64,000 nucleotides of DNA, from contig CAVUWY010000002.1 of NCBI GenBank assembly GCA_963745405.1, forward strand, positions 186,001 through 250,000. Direction: 5' to 3'. The notes beneath the pieces are model-generated. The model was not told the origin of the DNA, made no database searches, and saw only the letters and a program-made list of their open reading frames with translations. The number at the start of each line of letters is the position of its first letter. The first letter of the stretch is position 1. The stretch comes from C-114 sp963745405 (GTDB lineage: Bacteria; Chloroflexota; Limnocylindria; Limnocylindrales; CSP1-4). Below, piece after piece: positions 54,440 to 63,588 of the stretch. The position numbers and the translations under genes are program-made.

Positions 54440-56650
54440 TCAGCGGATGAAGAGCGGGGCCATCACGAGAGTGATCGTCGCGAGAAGCTTGACGAGCACG
54501 TGGAGCGAGGGACCGGCGGTGTCCTTGAAGGGATCGCCGACCGTGTCGCCGACGACTGCCGCCGCGTGCGCCTCGGTCTTCTTGCCGAGCACGTTGCCGT
54601 CCGCGTCGAGGAGGTGGCCCGACTCGATGTACTTCTTGGCGTTGTCCCAGGCACCGCCGCCGTTGTTGAGCACGGTCGCCAGGAGGACCCCCGAGATCGT
54701 CCCGACCATGAGCATGCCGGCCACCGCCTCGGCGCCGAGCAGGAGGCCGATGAGGATCGGGGTCGCGACCGCGACGACGCCCGGGGCCACCATCTCGCGG
54801 AGAGCGGCCTTCGTCGTGATGTCGACGACCCGGGCGTAATCCGGTCGCTGGGTGTAGTCCATGATCCCGGGCATCTCCCGGAACTGGCGGCGGACCTCGA
54901 TGATGATCGACTGGGCCGTCGTGCCGACCGCCCGGATGGCAAGCGAGCTGAAGAAGTAGACGAGCATCGCGGCCAGCAGTGCCGCGATGAAGACCTTCAC
55001 GTCGGCCAGGTTGACCGCGTTCATGAGTTCCTTCTGCTGGCGCCCGAGGATGAGGTTGACCTTGTCGATGTAGGCGCTGAACAGGAGGAACGCGGCCAGC
55101 GACGCCGACGCGATGGCGTAGCCCTTGGTGAGCGCCTTGGTCGTGTTGCCGACGGCGTCGAGCCGGTCGGTGATCTCGCGGGCGCCGGCCTCGGCCCGGC
55201 TGAACTCGGCGATGCCGCCGGCGTTATCGGTGATCGGTCCGAACGTGTCCATGGCCAGGATGTAGGCCGTCGTCATGAGCATGCCCATCGTCGCGACGGC
55301 GGTTCCGAAGATGCCGCCGACGTTGGTGCCGGCGGCGTTCGTCAGGCCGGCCTGGTCGCCGAGCCAGTGGCTGACGAAGAGGGCGATAGCGATCGTGATC
55401 GCCGTGGCCAGGGTCGTCTCGAAGCCGACCGCGGTGCCGGCGATGATGTTGGTCGCCGGGCCCGTCTTGGACGCCTCGGCGATCTCGCGGACCGGGCGGT
55501 ACGAGCCGGCCGTGTAGTACTGGGTGATGTAGACGAAGGCGACGCTCGTGGCGAGGCCGACCACGCCGGCGGCGAAGAACCAGACCCAGGTCGGGATGCC
55601 GTTGGCGCCCGTCTGGGTGCCGGTCTGCATCATCACGTTGGTGCAGATGGCGAGGCCGACCACGGACAGGGCGGTCGTCACCCAGTAGCCGCGATTGAGC
55701 ATGTGCATCGGGTCCTCGTCCTCATTACCGCGGACGAAGAAGATGGCGACGATCGTGGACAGCAGGCCGAAGGCGCGGACGACGAGCGGGAAGAAGATCC
55801 AGGCCTCCGGGTTCGGCCAGCCGGCCGCCGTCGCGAGGGTGTAGACGCCGACTCCGAGGATCATCGCCCCGATGTTCTCGGCGGCGGTCGACTCGAACAG
55901 GTCGGCCCCGCGGCCGGCGCAGTCGCCGACGTTGTCGCCGACGAGGTCGGCGATGACGCCCGCGTTGCGGGGATCGTCCTCGGGGATGCCGGCCTCGACC
56001 TTGCCGACGAGGTCGGAGCCGACGTCGGCCGCCTTCGTGTAGATGCCGCCGCCGAGCTGGGCGAAGAGGGCGACGAAGCTCGCTCCGAAACCGTAGCCGA
56101 CGATGAGGAACGGCGCCTGGGCGACGGTGTCGGGATTGAGGCCGCCGAAGGCGGCGAACATCAGATAGACGCCCAGCAGCGACAGGGAGACGACGAGGAA
56201 GCCGGAGACGGCCCCGCCGCGCATGGCGACCTGGACGGCCTCGACGAGGCTGCGCCGGGCGGCCGACGCCGTCCGGACGTTGGACCGCACCGCGACGAAC
56301 ATGCCGATGATGCCGGAGGCCATCGAACAGGCGGCCCCGACGAGGAAGGCGATACCGGTCCGGACGCCGAGGTTCGCCCCGAAGACCGGGGTGTCGGCGA
56401 CCGCCTGCGTCTCGAACACCGAGATGATGATCCCGATCACGATGGCGCCGACCACGGCGAGCACGGCGATCGTGGTGTACTGGCGCCGGATGAAGGCGAC
56501 CGCGCCCTCATAGATCGTCCCGGCGACGTCCTGCATCTCCTTGGTCCCGGTGTCCCGCGCGAGGACGTCCCGGGCCAGGTAGACCGCGAACAGGATGGCG
56601 ATGATGCCCGCCGGCAGGATGATCAACTGGAGCGCACTGGCATCCAACAT
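54440..56650 (-). CDS. hppA: K+-independent H+-translocating pyrophosphatase
   Basis: A multi-span membrane pump that couples PPi hydrolysis to H+ export. 736 residues. Signature PPi-binding loops: GGGIYTKAADVGSDLVGKVE, IPEDDPRNAGVIADLVGDNVGDCAGRGADLFE, and near the end VVGDTVGDPFKDTAGPSLH. The GNTTKA segment (about residue 502) has Lys where K+-dependent enzymes have Ala, so this should be the K+-independent type. ATG 56650 after GGAGGAG. Pairs functionally with the PPi-type phosphofructokinase. Confidence 0.96.
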   Translation of the reverse strand: MLDASALQLIILPAGIIAILFAVYLARDVLARDTGTKEMQDVAGTIYEGAVAFIRRQYTTIAVLAVVGAIVIGIIISVFETQAVADTPVFGANLGVRTGIAFLVGAACSMASGIIGMFVAVRSNVRTASAARRSLVEAVQVAMRGGAVSGFLVVSLSLLGVYLMFAAFGGLNPDTVAQAPFLIVGYGFGASFVALFAQLGGGIYTKAADVGSDLVGKVEAGIPEDDPRNAGVIADLVGDNVGDCAGRGADLFESTAAENIGAMILGVGVYTLATAAGWPNPEAWIFFPLVVRAFGLLSTIVAIFFVRGNEDEDPMHMLNRGYWVTTALSVVGLAICTNVMMQTGTQTGANGIPTWVWFFAAGVVGLATSVAFVYITQYYTAGSYRPVREIAEASKTGPATNIIAGTAVGFETTLATAITIAIALFVSHWLGDQAGLTNAAGTNVGGIFGTAVATMGMLMTTAYILAMDTFGPITDNAGGIAEFSRAEAGAREITDRLDAVGNTTKALTKGYAIASASLAAFLLFSAYIDKVNLILGRQQKELMNAVNLADVKVFIAALLAAMLVYFFSSLAIRAVGTTAQSIIIEVRRQFREMPGIMDYTQRPDYARVVDITTKAALREMVAPGVVAVATPILIGLLLGAEAVAGMLMVGTISGVLLATVLNNGGGAWDNAKKYIESGHLLDADGNVLGKKTEAHAAAVVGDTVGDPFKDTAGPSLHVLVKLLATITLVMAPLFIR

Positions 56651-56823
56651 CGCGGTGTTCGACTCCTCCTGTCAGGGACACGGTCGGTGGTCGAGCGGCC
56701 GATCTGGGGCGCGCTCGGCGAGTGGGCACGGGGCGAAACCGGGTTGCAGCCCGCGTGCAACCGTCCAGACCGGGGCGGAGTGTATCGCGGGCCGTTCGCG
56801 GGGGTCAAACGCAGAAAGCCGGG

Positions 56824-58893
56824 TCAGGGGAGCCAGCGGGGTTGGGTCCCGTCGCGAGTCAGCTGGCGGAGATCGCCGCCATCGGTCGCGACGACCCAGA
56901 TCCCCGTCGACACGGCCGGGTTCGCCGGCGAGACCCCGACGAAGAGGACCTGTCCACCATCCGGCGCGAAGACCGGCGTCCGGTCCGATCGGTCGTCGGT
57001 CGTCGTGAGCGGGATGGGGTCGGCGCCGGGGTGGCCCACATAGGCGACGTGGAGCGACCCAGCGGATCCGCCGCCCGGATCCTCGAGGAAGGCGTAGGCA
57101 CGCATCCCGTCGGTCGCGACCGGGCCGATGCCGGCCGCGAGCCTGGTCGTCCGTCCCGTCGCCGAGATGCGCCAGATGGCCGGCGTCGGGTCCGATGACA
57201 CGGTCCCGGCCACGAGGAACGCGTCGTCGGGCGTGGACCAGACGGGCGCCGTGGTGGCCGCCACCGGAAGGCGGGTGACCTGGGGATCCCCGGAGGCGAG
57301 GTCGACGAGGCGGAGCGATCCGTCACCACCGGCCACGAGGAGGAGACCACCGGTCGGATCGAACGCCGCCCGCCCCGACCACGGGGCGTCGATGGCCGCC
57401 GCCGGATCGGCGGGCTCGGACGAGCCGATCGAGGGCGCGCCGTCGGGCAGGACCTGTCGCTCGCTGGCGGACCCGATGCCCGGCACCGGCTCGAGCCAGT
57501 AGCCCTCGTCGCTGCCGTCCGTCCCGCGCCGCCCGACGAGCACCGAGTGGCCATCCGGGGTAAGGGTCGGGGCGTACTCGAAGCGATCCGCGCCGGTGAC
57601 CGTCCGGAGGTCCGTGCCGTCGATGCGCATCGAGGAGACGACGCCGGCCGCGGTGTACACGAGCCGCTGGCCGTCGACGGTCACGTCGAAGCCGGCTACC
57701 GGTGCCAGGGACGTCGTGACCTGGCGGGGATTCGTCCCGTCAGGGTTCATCAGCCAGACGTCGGTGACGCCGGCGCGCCCGCTCAGGAACGCGATCTGAT
57801 TCTCCGCCGAGGTCGAGGCCTGGCCGGTGGTGAACGTCCAGGTCTGGCCGGCCGAGACGATGCCGGCACCGCCAGCCGGTCCCACGACCGGCGCGAGGGT
57901 CACGGTGTACGTGGTGTGGGCTCCCAGCGGAGCCGCCGGTGTGAACAGGAGGATCGACCCGCCGGCGGTCGTGTCGCTCCCGCCGCTGGCCGACGGTGAC
58001 GGCGAAGGCGGCCGGACGGTGTCGCTCTGCACGGCGACCACCGATGTGGTGCCGGCGACCGGAGGCACGATGGTCAGGGCGTCCTTGACGGTGGCAGGGT
58101 CGATGGGTCGGTCGAACACCACCGCGATCGGGCCATCGACGCTCGAGCCCGCCACGCCGTCGGCCGGCAGCGTGTCGACCACCGACAGGCCGGCGGCGAC
58201 CGTGGTGAACGAGGCCGCGAACGGAGCCGCGAGATGCGTCCCGTCGGTGTCGGTCGCGGCGGTCGAGATACCGATTTGGTAGGTCGTCCCGAAGCGGAGC
58301 GGGCCGTCGAACGTGAGGGTCAGCGTCTTCTGCGACCAGGCCGGCTTGTACGGCGCCGCCGGGCTGAGGGTCAGGGCCGCCTCCACCGAGGTCGTCGCCA
58401 TGAGCCGGTCGAACGTGAGCACGACGGTCGAGGTGACCGGCACGCTCGGGCCGGTCGGTTCGACCGTGTCGACGACCGGCGGACCGATCGTCCAGAACAT
58501 CGACGTGGCCGGGACGGACGCCTCGTTCCCGGCCAGATCCTCGTACCCGGCGGCGATCGACACGGTGAACGGGGTCGCCGGGGGCAGGCGGGCCGACGGG
58601 GTGAAGATGAGCGTCGTCTCGCCGTCCCAGCGGAACGTGCCGGGGACGGCCGGTGCGATGCTGAAGCGCCGCTCGACCGTACCGGTCTTCACCGGCTCGC
58701 TGAACCGCACGTCGATGGCGGTGAGCGTCTGGCCGACGCGGGGGTCGTCCGTCGGCGCACTGAGGGTGATCGCGGCCACGCTGGGTGGACGGCGGTCCAC
58801 CAGCGTCGCGTTGTAGAGGACGACGGCGAGGCCGACGATGACGGCGAGGGGGATGCCGACGCGGATGGCGATCCGCCTCGCGCGACTACGCAC
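56824..58893 (-). CDS. Exported protein with Ig-like (Big_5-like) domains and a TolB-type propeller
   Basis: 689 residues with an N-terminal anchor (GIPLAVIVGLAVVLYNATLV). Three Ig-like repeats with patterns such as VDVRFSEPVKTGTV, TSTVVLTFDRLMATTS and GPIAVVFDRPIDPATV at about 35-370, ending with FTTG. Then a beta-propeller with TolB/PD40-like units (NQIAFLSGRAGVTDVWLMNPDG, TPDGHSVLVGRRGTDGS). It probably lies on the outer face; role unknown. GTG 58893. Confidence 0.8.
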   Translation of the reverse strand: MRSRARRIAIRVGIPLAVIVGLAVVLYNATLVDRRPPSVAAITLSAPTDDPRVGQTLTAIDVRFSEPVKTGTVERRFSIAPAVPGTFRWDGETTLIFTPSARLPPATPFTVSIAAGYEDLAGNEASVPATSMFWTIGPPVVDTVEPTGPSVPVTSTVVLTFDRLMATTSVEAALTLSPAAPYKPAWSQKTLTLTFDGPLRFGTTYQIGISTAATDTDGTHLAAPFAASFTTVAAGLSVVDTLPADGVAGSSVDGPIAVVFDRPIDPATVKDALTIVPPVAGTTSVVAVQSDTVRPPSPSPSASGGSDTTAGGSILLFTPAAPLGAHTTYTVTLAPVVGPAGGAGIVSAGQTWTFTTGQASTSAENQIAFLSGRAGVTDVWLMNPDGTNPRQVTTSLAPVAGFDVTVDGQRLVYTAAGVVSSMRIDGTDLRTVTGADRFEYAPTLTPDGHSVLVGRRGTDGSDEGYWLEPVPGIGSASERQVLPDGAPSIGSSEPADPAAAIDAPWSGRAAFDPTGGLLLVAGGDGSLRLVDLASGDPQVTRLPVAATTAPVWSTPDDAFLVAGTVSSDPTPAIWRISATGRTTRLAAGIGPVATDGMRAYAFLEDPGGGSAGSLHVAYVGHPGADPIPLTTTDDRSDRTPVFAPDGGQVLFVGVSPANPAVSTGIWVVATDGGDLRQLTRDGTQPRWLP

Positions 58894-59009
58894 GACCGGT
58901 CCGGCGGTACGGTGCGTCCGGCCTCATCACGGGCGGCGACGATAGCACAGCGACCCCCTCCGAACGCCCGACGGCGGGCTTCGGGTCTCGCCCCTATACT
59001 GCCGACCTT

Positions 59010-59603
59010 GTGAGCCGTCGCCCCCTCGGGTGCCTCTTCGAGATCGTCGAGACACTCGTCTTAACGCTGGTCATCTTCCTCGTCATCCAGAACTTCGTCG
59101 CTCAGCCGTATCGGGTCGAGCAGGTGTCGATGGAGCACACCCTGGAGCCCGACCAGTACGTGCTCGTCGACAAGCTGACTCCCCACTTCGGGCCGTACCA
59201 GCGCGGTGACGTCGTCGTCTTCAACCCGCCACCGGAGTGGGCCCAGCAGCCGGGCGACACCCCCTACATCAAGCGGGTGATCGGGATCGGCGGCGACACC
59301 GTGGAGGTCCGCGACGACGGATTCGTCTACGTGAACGGCACGAAGATCGATGAGCCGTACCTGTACGCTGACAACGGTCAGCCCCAGCCGACGACGGCCC
59401 AGGGGCAGAAGCGGTGGGTCATCCCAGATGGAGAGCTGTTCGTGATGGGCGATCACCGCGAGCGTTCCGCCGACTCGCGCTCGTTCGGGACCGTGCCGGT
59501 GAGTGCCGTGATCGGCCGGGCCTGGCTCCGCTACTGGCCGTTCGCGACGTTCGGGATCATCCAGAACCCGGGCTACCCGGAGCTCGCCTCGCCAGCGCCG
59601 TGA
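59010..59603 (+). CDS. lepB: Signal peptidase I
   Basis: Cleaves signal peptides of exported proteins. 197 residues, one N-terminal membrane helix (LVLTLVIFLVIQNFVAQPY), catalytic Ser in VSMEHTLEP (the usual SMxPT has H for P) and Lys in YIKRVIGIGGD, and MGDHRERSADSRSFG at the C-terminal box. GTG 59010. The stop overlaps the next gene (GTGA). Confidence 0.95.
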   Translation: MSRRPLGCLFEIVETLVLTLVIFLVIQNFVAQPYRVEQVSMEHTLEPDQYVLVDKLTPHFGPYQRGDVVVFNPPPEWAQQPGDTPYIKRVIGIGGDTVEVRDDGFVYVNGTKIDEPYLYADNGQPQPTTAQGQKRWVIPDGELFVMGDHRERSADSRSFGTVPVSAVIGRAWLRYWPFATFGIIQNPGYPELASPAP

Positions 59604-60271
59604 ACCCAGCCCTCCTGTCAGCCGCGATCATCGTGCTGGCCGGAGCGGTCGTCGGCGTCTCGGCGCGCGATGCCCGGATCGCGCTCGCCGGCCTGGCGGT
59701 CACCCTCTTCGTGGCCCCGTTCCTCGCCGATCCGCTGCCGACGCCGTTCGCCCTCGGAGCCCGCGTGGCGGCCGCTGCGCTCGCCGCGTACCTGCCCTGG
59801 ATCGCCGTCCGCGAGCCCGGCTCGACGACCCGTGGATCGCTGCTCGGACCGCCGGTCGAGGGGCTCGTCGGCCTCGCCGCGTTCGTGATCGGCTACGGGA
59901 CGGCCGGTCTCGGCGCACCAGGCCTCGGACCAGCTGAGGCGCAGGGCGCCGGCGTCGCCCTCATCGCCCTCGCCGTCGGTCCGCTCGTCTTCGGCCGGGA
60001 CGTGTTCCGACTCGGTAGCGGGGCCGTCCTCCTCATCGGCGGCGTCCTCCTCGTCCGGACCTCGCTCGCCGGGACCCCGAGTGGTCTCGAGAGCGTGGTG
60101 ACGGGTGCCCTCTTCATCGCCCTCGGCGGGTCGATCGCCTTCCTCGTCTTGAGCGCCGCCCTCGCTGGAGCGCGCGGCGGCGACGTGCTGGACGAGCTGC
60201 CGAGGCCCGTCCGGGCCGCCCGACAGGCGGCTCGCCGGATCGACCAGCGCACCGAGCGGCACGAACCGTGA
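59600..60271 (+). CDS. Multi-span membrane protein next to lepB
   Basis: 223 residues, six or more hydrophobic segments (ALLSAAIIVLAGAVVGVSA, LAGLAVTLFVAPFLADPLP, GLAAFVIGYGTAGLG, VALIALAVGPLVFG, AVLLIGGVLLVRTSLAG, GALFIALGGSIAFLVLSAAL). It precedes a NuoN-like gene by 25 bases. It may be a small partner subunit of that protein; no family is assigned. The GTG at 59600 overlaps the lepB stop, suggesting coupling with lepB. Confidence 0.7.
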   Translation: MNPALLSAAIIVLAGAVVGVSARDARIALAGLAVTLFVAPFLADPLPTPFALGARVAAAALAAYLPWIAVREPGSTTRGSLLGPPVEGLVGLAAFVIGYGTAGLGAPGLGPAEAQGAGVALIALAVGPLVFGRDVFRLGSGAVLLIGGVLLVRTSLAGTPSGLESVVTGALFIALGGSIAFLVLSAALAGARGGDVLDELPRPVRAARQAARRIDQRTERHEP

Positions 60272-60296
60272 GCCCGCTGCGGGGCGGTCCAGCGCG

Positions 60297-62054
60297 ATGA
60301 GCGTCCTGCCCTTCCTCGCCGTCGCCTTCGGCTTCTCGGCGGCGAGCCTCCTCCTACGCCGCTGGCCGCCGGCCTCGGTCGCGGTCGGTCTGGCCGGGCT
60401 CGTTGCGTCGATCGGGGCGGCGATCCTCATCAGGCCCGACGAGCTTGCCATCGCCGGCGGGTCGATCGCCGGCTCCGACTACGGGCGCCTGTTCCTCCTC
60501 CTCGGAACGTGGACCAGCCTCGGCCTCGTGCTCATCGGGTTGGCGACGTCGCTGCCGCGCAACCTGGCCGGAACGCTGCTGGCGGGTCTCGGTGCCGCCG
60601 GCCTGGCGCTGAGCCTGCCGGACCCGACGACGGCCGTCATCGCCGCGATCGCCGGCGGGCTCGCCGGGATCCTCATCACCCTGCGCGACGAGCCGAGCGG
60701 TGAGGGCGTCGCCGTCGCGACCCGGGAGCTGCGGGCGATCGTCGTCGCCGGCGCGTTCGTCCTCCTCGCCACCGCCTGGATGAGCCGTCCGCTCGGATCG
60801 CTGGCCGAGGATCCGGCGGTCTTCGGGCTCGCCTACGTCGCGGTCGCCGTCGGCGTCGCGATGCGGTTCGGCGCCATCCCCTTCCACCTGTGGGCGGCCC
60901 GGGTCGCCGATTCGGCCCCGGAGATCGCCCTCCCGCTCCTGATGGCATGGGGCCCGGCGGCCCTCGCGGTCGTCGCCCTGGCCTGGATCGACTCGTCGAT
61001 CGTCCCGGTCCTGCCGATCAGCGGCGACCTGCCGGCCGAGCGCACGGTCGTCATCGCCATCGGCCTCGCCTGCCTCATCCTCGGTGCGATCGCGGCGTGG
61101 ATCCAGGACGACCTCGAACACGTCGTCGGCTACGCCACCGTCCAGGACGCCGGGATCGTCATCCTCGCCTTCGCCGCCCTCGACCCGGGCGTCTGGCCGG
61201 CCAGCCGGACGTGGATCATCGTCCTCCTGGCGGCCCGGACCGCATTCGCCGCCTGGGCCGTCGTCGTCCGGGCCCGCTTCGGGACGCGCCACATCGACGA
61301 CCTCGACGGCTGGGCGCGCCGGTCGCCGGTCCTCGGGGTGGCCCTGGCCGGCATCGCCGTCGCGTCGGTCGGCTGGCCGGGACTGGCCGCCTACGAGGCC
61401 CGGGCCGACGTCATCCGCTTCGCGGTCGACGGGCCGATCCAGACCGTCTCCCTCCTCGCGGTCTTCCTGCCCCTCCTCTACTACGGCCGTCTCTTCGTGA
61501 TCGGCCTGGCGAGGCCGGGCGAGGCGATCGCGGCGGTCCCCGACGATCGTCCGCGCCGGGTGACTCCGGCCCGACCTCCAGCGACCGGCCCCGGGCCCGT
61601 TGCGGATCCCGGAACGACGACCCGCGGTCTCACGGCGCGGTCCATCCGCGACTCGCTCGGGATGGTCATTCCCCTGGTCGAGGCCAACCGTGGCCTGCTC
61701 ATCGGACTCCTCGCCCTGGTCCTTGCCGGTACCGCCGTCATCACCGCCGGCGGCGGGTTCGGTCTGCCGGCCGCGGCGGCCGAATCGGCCCCCGGGTCGG
61801 CCGACCAGCCGCGTGACGTGACGGGACCCGGCGAGAACCCGAGTCCGAGCCCGAGCCTCGTTCCCAACCCGAGTCCGAGCGAGAGCCCGGCGCCGTCCGC
61901 GAGCCCGGCTCCGACCTCGAGCGAGACGCCCGCTCAGTCCGGCAGCCCGCAGCCAGTATCGACCCCTACCTCGGTGCCGAGTCCATCATCGGCCGCCTCG
62001 CCGGGCGGTCCGTCGCCGGCACCCTCCGCTTCCGCGGCTCCCTCCGCCTCCTGA
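60297..62054 (+). CDS. NuoN/MrpD-like proton-channel membrane protein with Pro/Ser tail
   Basis: 585 residues, about 12 membrane segments. MRFGAIPFHLWAARVADSAPE and DLEHVVGYATVQDAGIVILAF match the ion-conducting subunit family of complex I and Mrp antiporters (proton_antipo_M). No other complex I gene is next to it. The last 120 residues are an unusual Pro/Ser/Thr tail (PSPSPSLVPNPSPSES...), probably outside the membrane. Possible role: an orphan complex I-like or antiporter component with the upstream small membrane protein. ATG 60297. Confidence 0.78.
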   Translation: MSVLPFLAVAFGFSAASLLLRRWPPASVAVGLAGLVASIGAAILIRPDELAIAGGSIAGSDYGRLFLLLGTWTSLGLVLIGLATSLPRNLAGTLLAGLGAAGLALSLPDPTTAVIAAIAGGLAGILITLRDEPSGEGVAVATRELRAIVVAGAFVLLATAWMSRPLGSLAEDPAVFGLAYVAVAVGVAMRFGAIPFHLWAARVADSAPEIALPLLMAWGPAALAVVALAWIDSSIVPVLPISGDLPAERTVVIAIGLACLILGAIAAWIQDDLEHVVGYATVQDAGIVILAFAALDPGVWPASRTWIIVLLAARTAFAAWAVVVRARFGTRHIDDLDGWARRSPVLGVALAGIAVASVGWPGLAAYEARADVIRFAVDGPIQTVSLLAVFLPLLYYGRLFVIGLARPGEAIAAVPDDRPRRVTPARPPATGPGPVADPGTTTRGLTARSIRDSLGMVIPLVEANRGLLIGLLALVLAGTAVITAGGGFGLPAAAAESAPGSADQPRDVTGPGENPSPSPSLVPNPSPSESPAPSASPAPTSSETPAQSGSPQPVSTPTSVPSPSSAASPGGPSPAPSASAAPSAS

Positions 62055-62097
62055 GGCGGCTCCCGCCCATGGCCCGGGTCAGCAGCGCCGAATCGGC

Positions 62098-62560
62098 CTA
62101 CTCGTCGGGGGCGAGCGCCCAGCGATCGATGTCGCGGTCGTAGGCCACGAGCTCGTCGGGACGGAACCACAGGGCGAGCTCGGTGGCGGCCGTTTCGGCC
62201 GAATCGGAGGCGTGGACGAGGTTCTGGGCGGTCTCGAGGGCGAAGTCCCCGCGGATCGTACCGGGGGCCGCCTCGTGCGGCTTCGTCGCCCCGTTGATCG
62301 TCCGGACGACGGCGATGGCCGACGGACCCTCGAGGGCGAGCGCGACGAGCGGGCTCGAGGTGATGAAATCGACGAGGCTGCCGAAGAACGGTCGCTCGCG
62401 GTGGACGGCGTAGTGGCGCCTCGGCGAGGGCGCGATCGACCTGGACGAGCTTGAGGCCGACGAGCTTGAGGCCGCGGCTCTCGTAGCGCTCCAGGATGCG
62501 GCCGACGAGGAGTCGCTGGACGCCGTCGGGCTTGATGAGGACGAGGGTTCGCTCGGTCAC
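62098..62560 (-). CDS. ndk: Nucleoside diphosphate kinase, frameshifted
   Basis: GTG 62560 starts MTERTLVLIKPDGVQRLLVGRILERYESRG, typical NDK. At about residue 48 (plus 62412-62424) an extra C shifts the frame: the expected AHYAVHRERPFF follows only if one base is dropped. The remainder reads normally in the new frame (FGSLVDFITSSPLVAL, GATKPHEAAPGTIRGDF, NLVHASDS with the catalytic His) to a TAG at 62098. The total of 463 bases is one more than a multiple of three. Most likely an assembly error, else a pseudogene. GTGA overlap with the upstream gene. Confidence 0.9.
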
Positions 62561-63588
62561 GATGCCTCCGCTTCGGCTGACGACCCGTCGGGGGTCGCCG
62601 GGGTGGACGGGCTGGTCTCGGTGGTGGCGGTCTCGCCTGGATCGGCGTTCGGCGAGTCCGAAGTGCTCGGCGCTGCCGAAGTGTTCGGCGCGGCGGAGGC
62701 GCTCGCGTCGGTCGTGGCGCTCGGCGGGACGGACGCGCCCGGTGAGCTCGGTACTGCCGGCGGGGCCGGTTCGTCGACCGGATCGGCGACGACGGCGGCA
62801 CCGGCGGACGCGAACGCATGCTGGGCCTCGGCCTCGTGGCCGACGAGCCGGTAGGCGTCGCCGCGGACCATGTCGAAGGAGGGACCCGGCCGCGATCCGA
62901 CGATGTCGAGGACGGCCGGGGCGAGGGCCGGCGAGACCCGCAGGACGATGCCGAGCTGGATCGCCGCGGTCGTCTCGTCGCCGGCGGCGAGGGCGACCCG
63001 GGCCGCCTCGAGCTCGGCCGGACCCGCCGGAGCGCCGACGCGGGGCGGCCCCTTCGGTTCATCGCCGTTACCGTTCGTGCCCGCCGCGGCCGCCTCGGCG
63101 ACCATGTCGGCGGCCGTCCGGGGTGCGATCCGGGCGTGGACCACGGTCGCGTCAGCTGGCCAGATGGAGCCGCGCGGCTCGCCGGCGAAGATGTCGTCGA
63201 GGGACGTCCCCGCTCGGCCGATGGCCCGATCGGCGAGGCGCTGGGCCTCGACCGGGCGTCCGAGGGCGGCCTGCGCCTCGGCCACGATGATGAGGGCCAG
63301 CGTCGACGCCTCCCCCGTCGAGAGGTATGCCTCGGCCGCCTCCCCGGCACCCGCCAGGTCGCCGGTACGCCAGCGCACCTCGGCGAGATCGAGGAGCGCC
63401 GGGTCGTCCAGCGTCCCGTTGCCGGCCATCGTCTCGAGCTCGATCCGGGCCATCGAGAGGAGGCCCGTCCGGAGATGGACGGTCGCGAGGCGGAGGTCGA
63501 TCGGCCGCACCGTCGGGCCCTCGGCGCCGCGATGGGGACCCGGGCCGCCCGCTCGCGGGGAAGGCGCGGCGGGAGCGCGGCTCGTCAT
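62557..63588 (-). CDS. TPR-like repeat protein
   Basis: 343 residues. The helix-rich core (about 25-140, ALLDLAEVRWRTGDLAGAGEAAEAYLSTG, ALGRPVEAQRLADRAIG; again at 170-260) looks like degenerate TPR. The C-terminal 80 residues are Ser/Pro/Thr/Ala-rich. ATG 63588 overlaps the peptidase stop, and the stop overlaps the ndk start. Function unknown; TPR folds often act as binding scaffolds. Confidence 0.65.
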   Translation of the reverse strand: MTSRAPAAPSPRAGGPGPHRGAEGPTVRPIDLRLATVHLRTGLLSMARIELETMAGNGTLDDPALLDLAEVRWRTGDLAGAGEAAEAYLSTGEASTLALIIVAEAQAALGRPVEAQRLADRAIGRAGTSLDDIFAGEPRGSIWPADATVVHARIAPRTAADMVAEAAAAGTNGNGDEPKGPPRVGAPAGPAELEAARVALAAGDETTAAIQLGIVLRVSPALAPAVLDIVGSRPGPSFDMVRGDAYRLVGHEAEAQHAFASAGAAVVADPVDEPAPPAVPSSPGASVPPSATTDASASAAPNTSAAPSTSDSPNADPGETATTETSPSTPATPDGSSAEAEAS

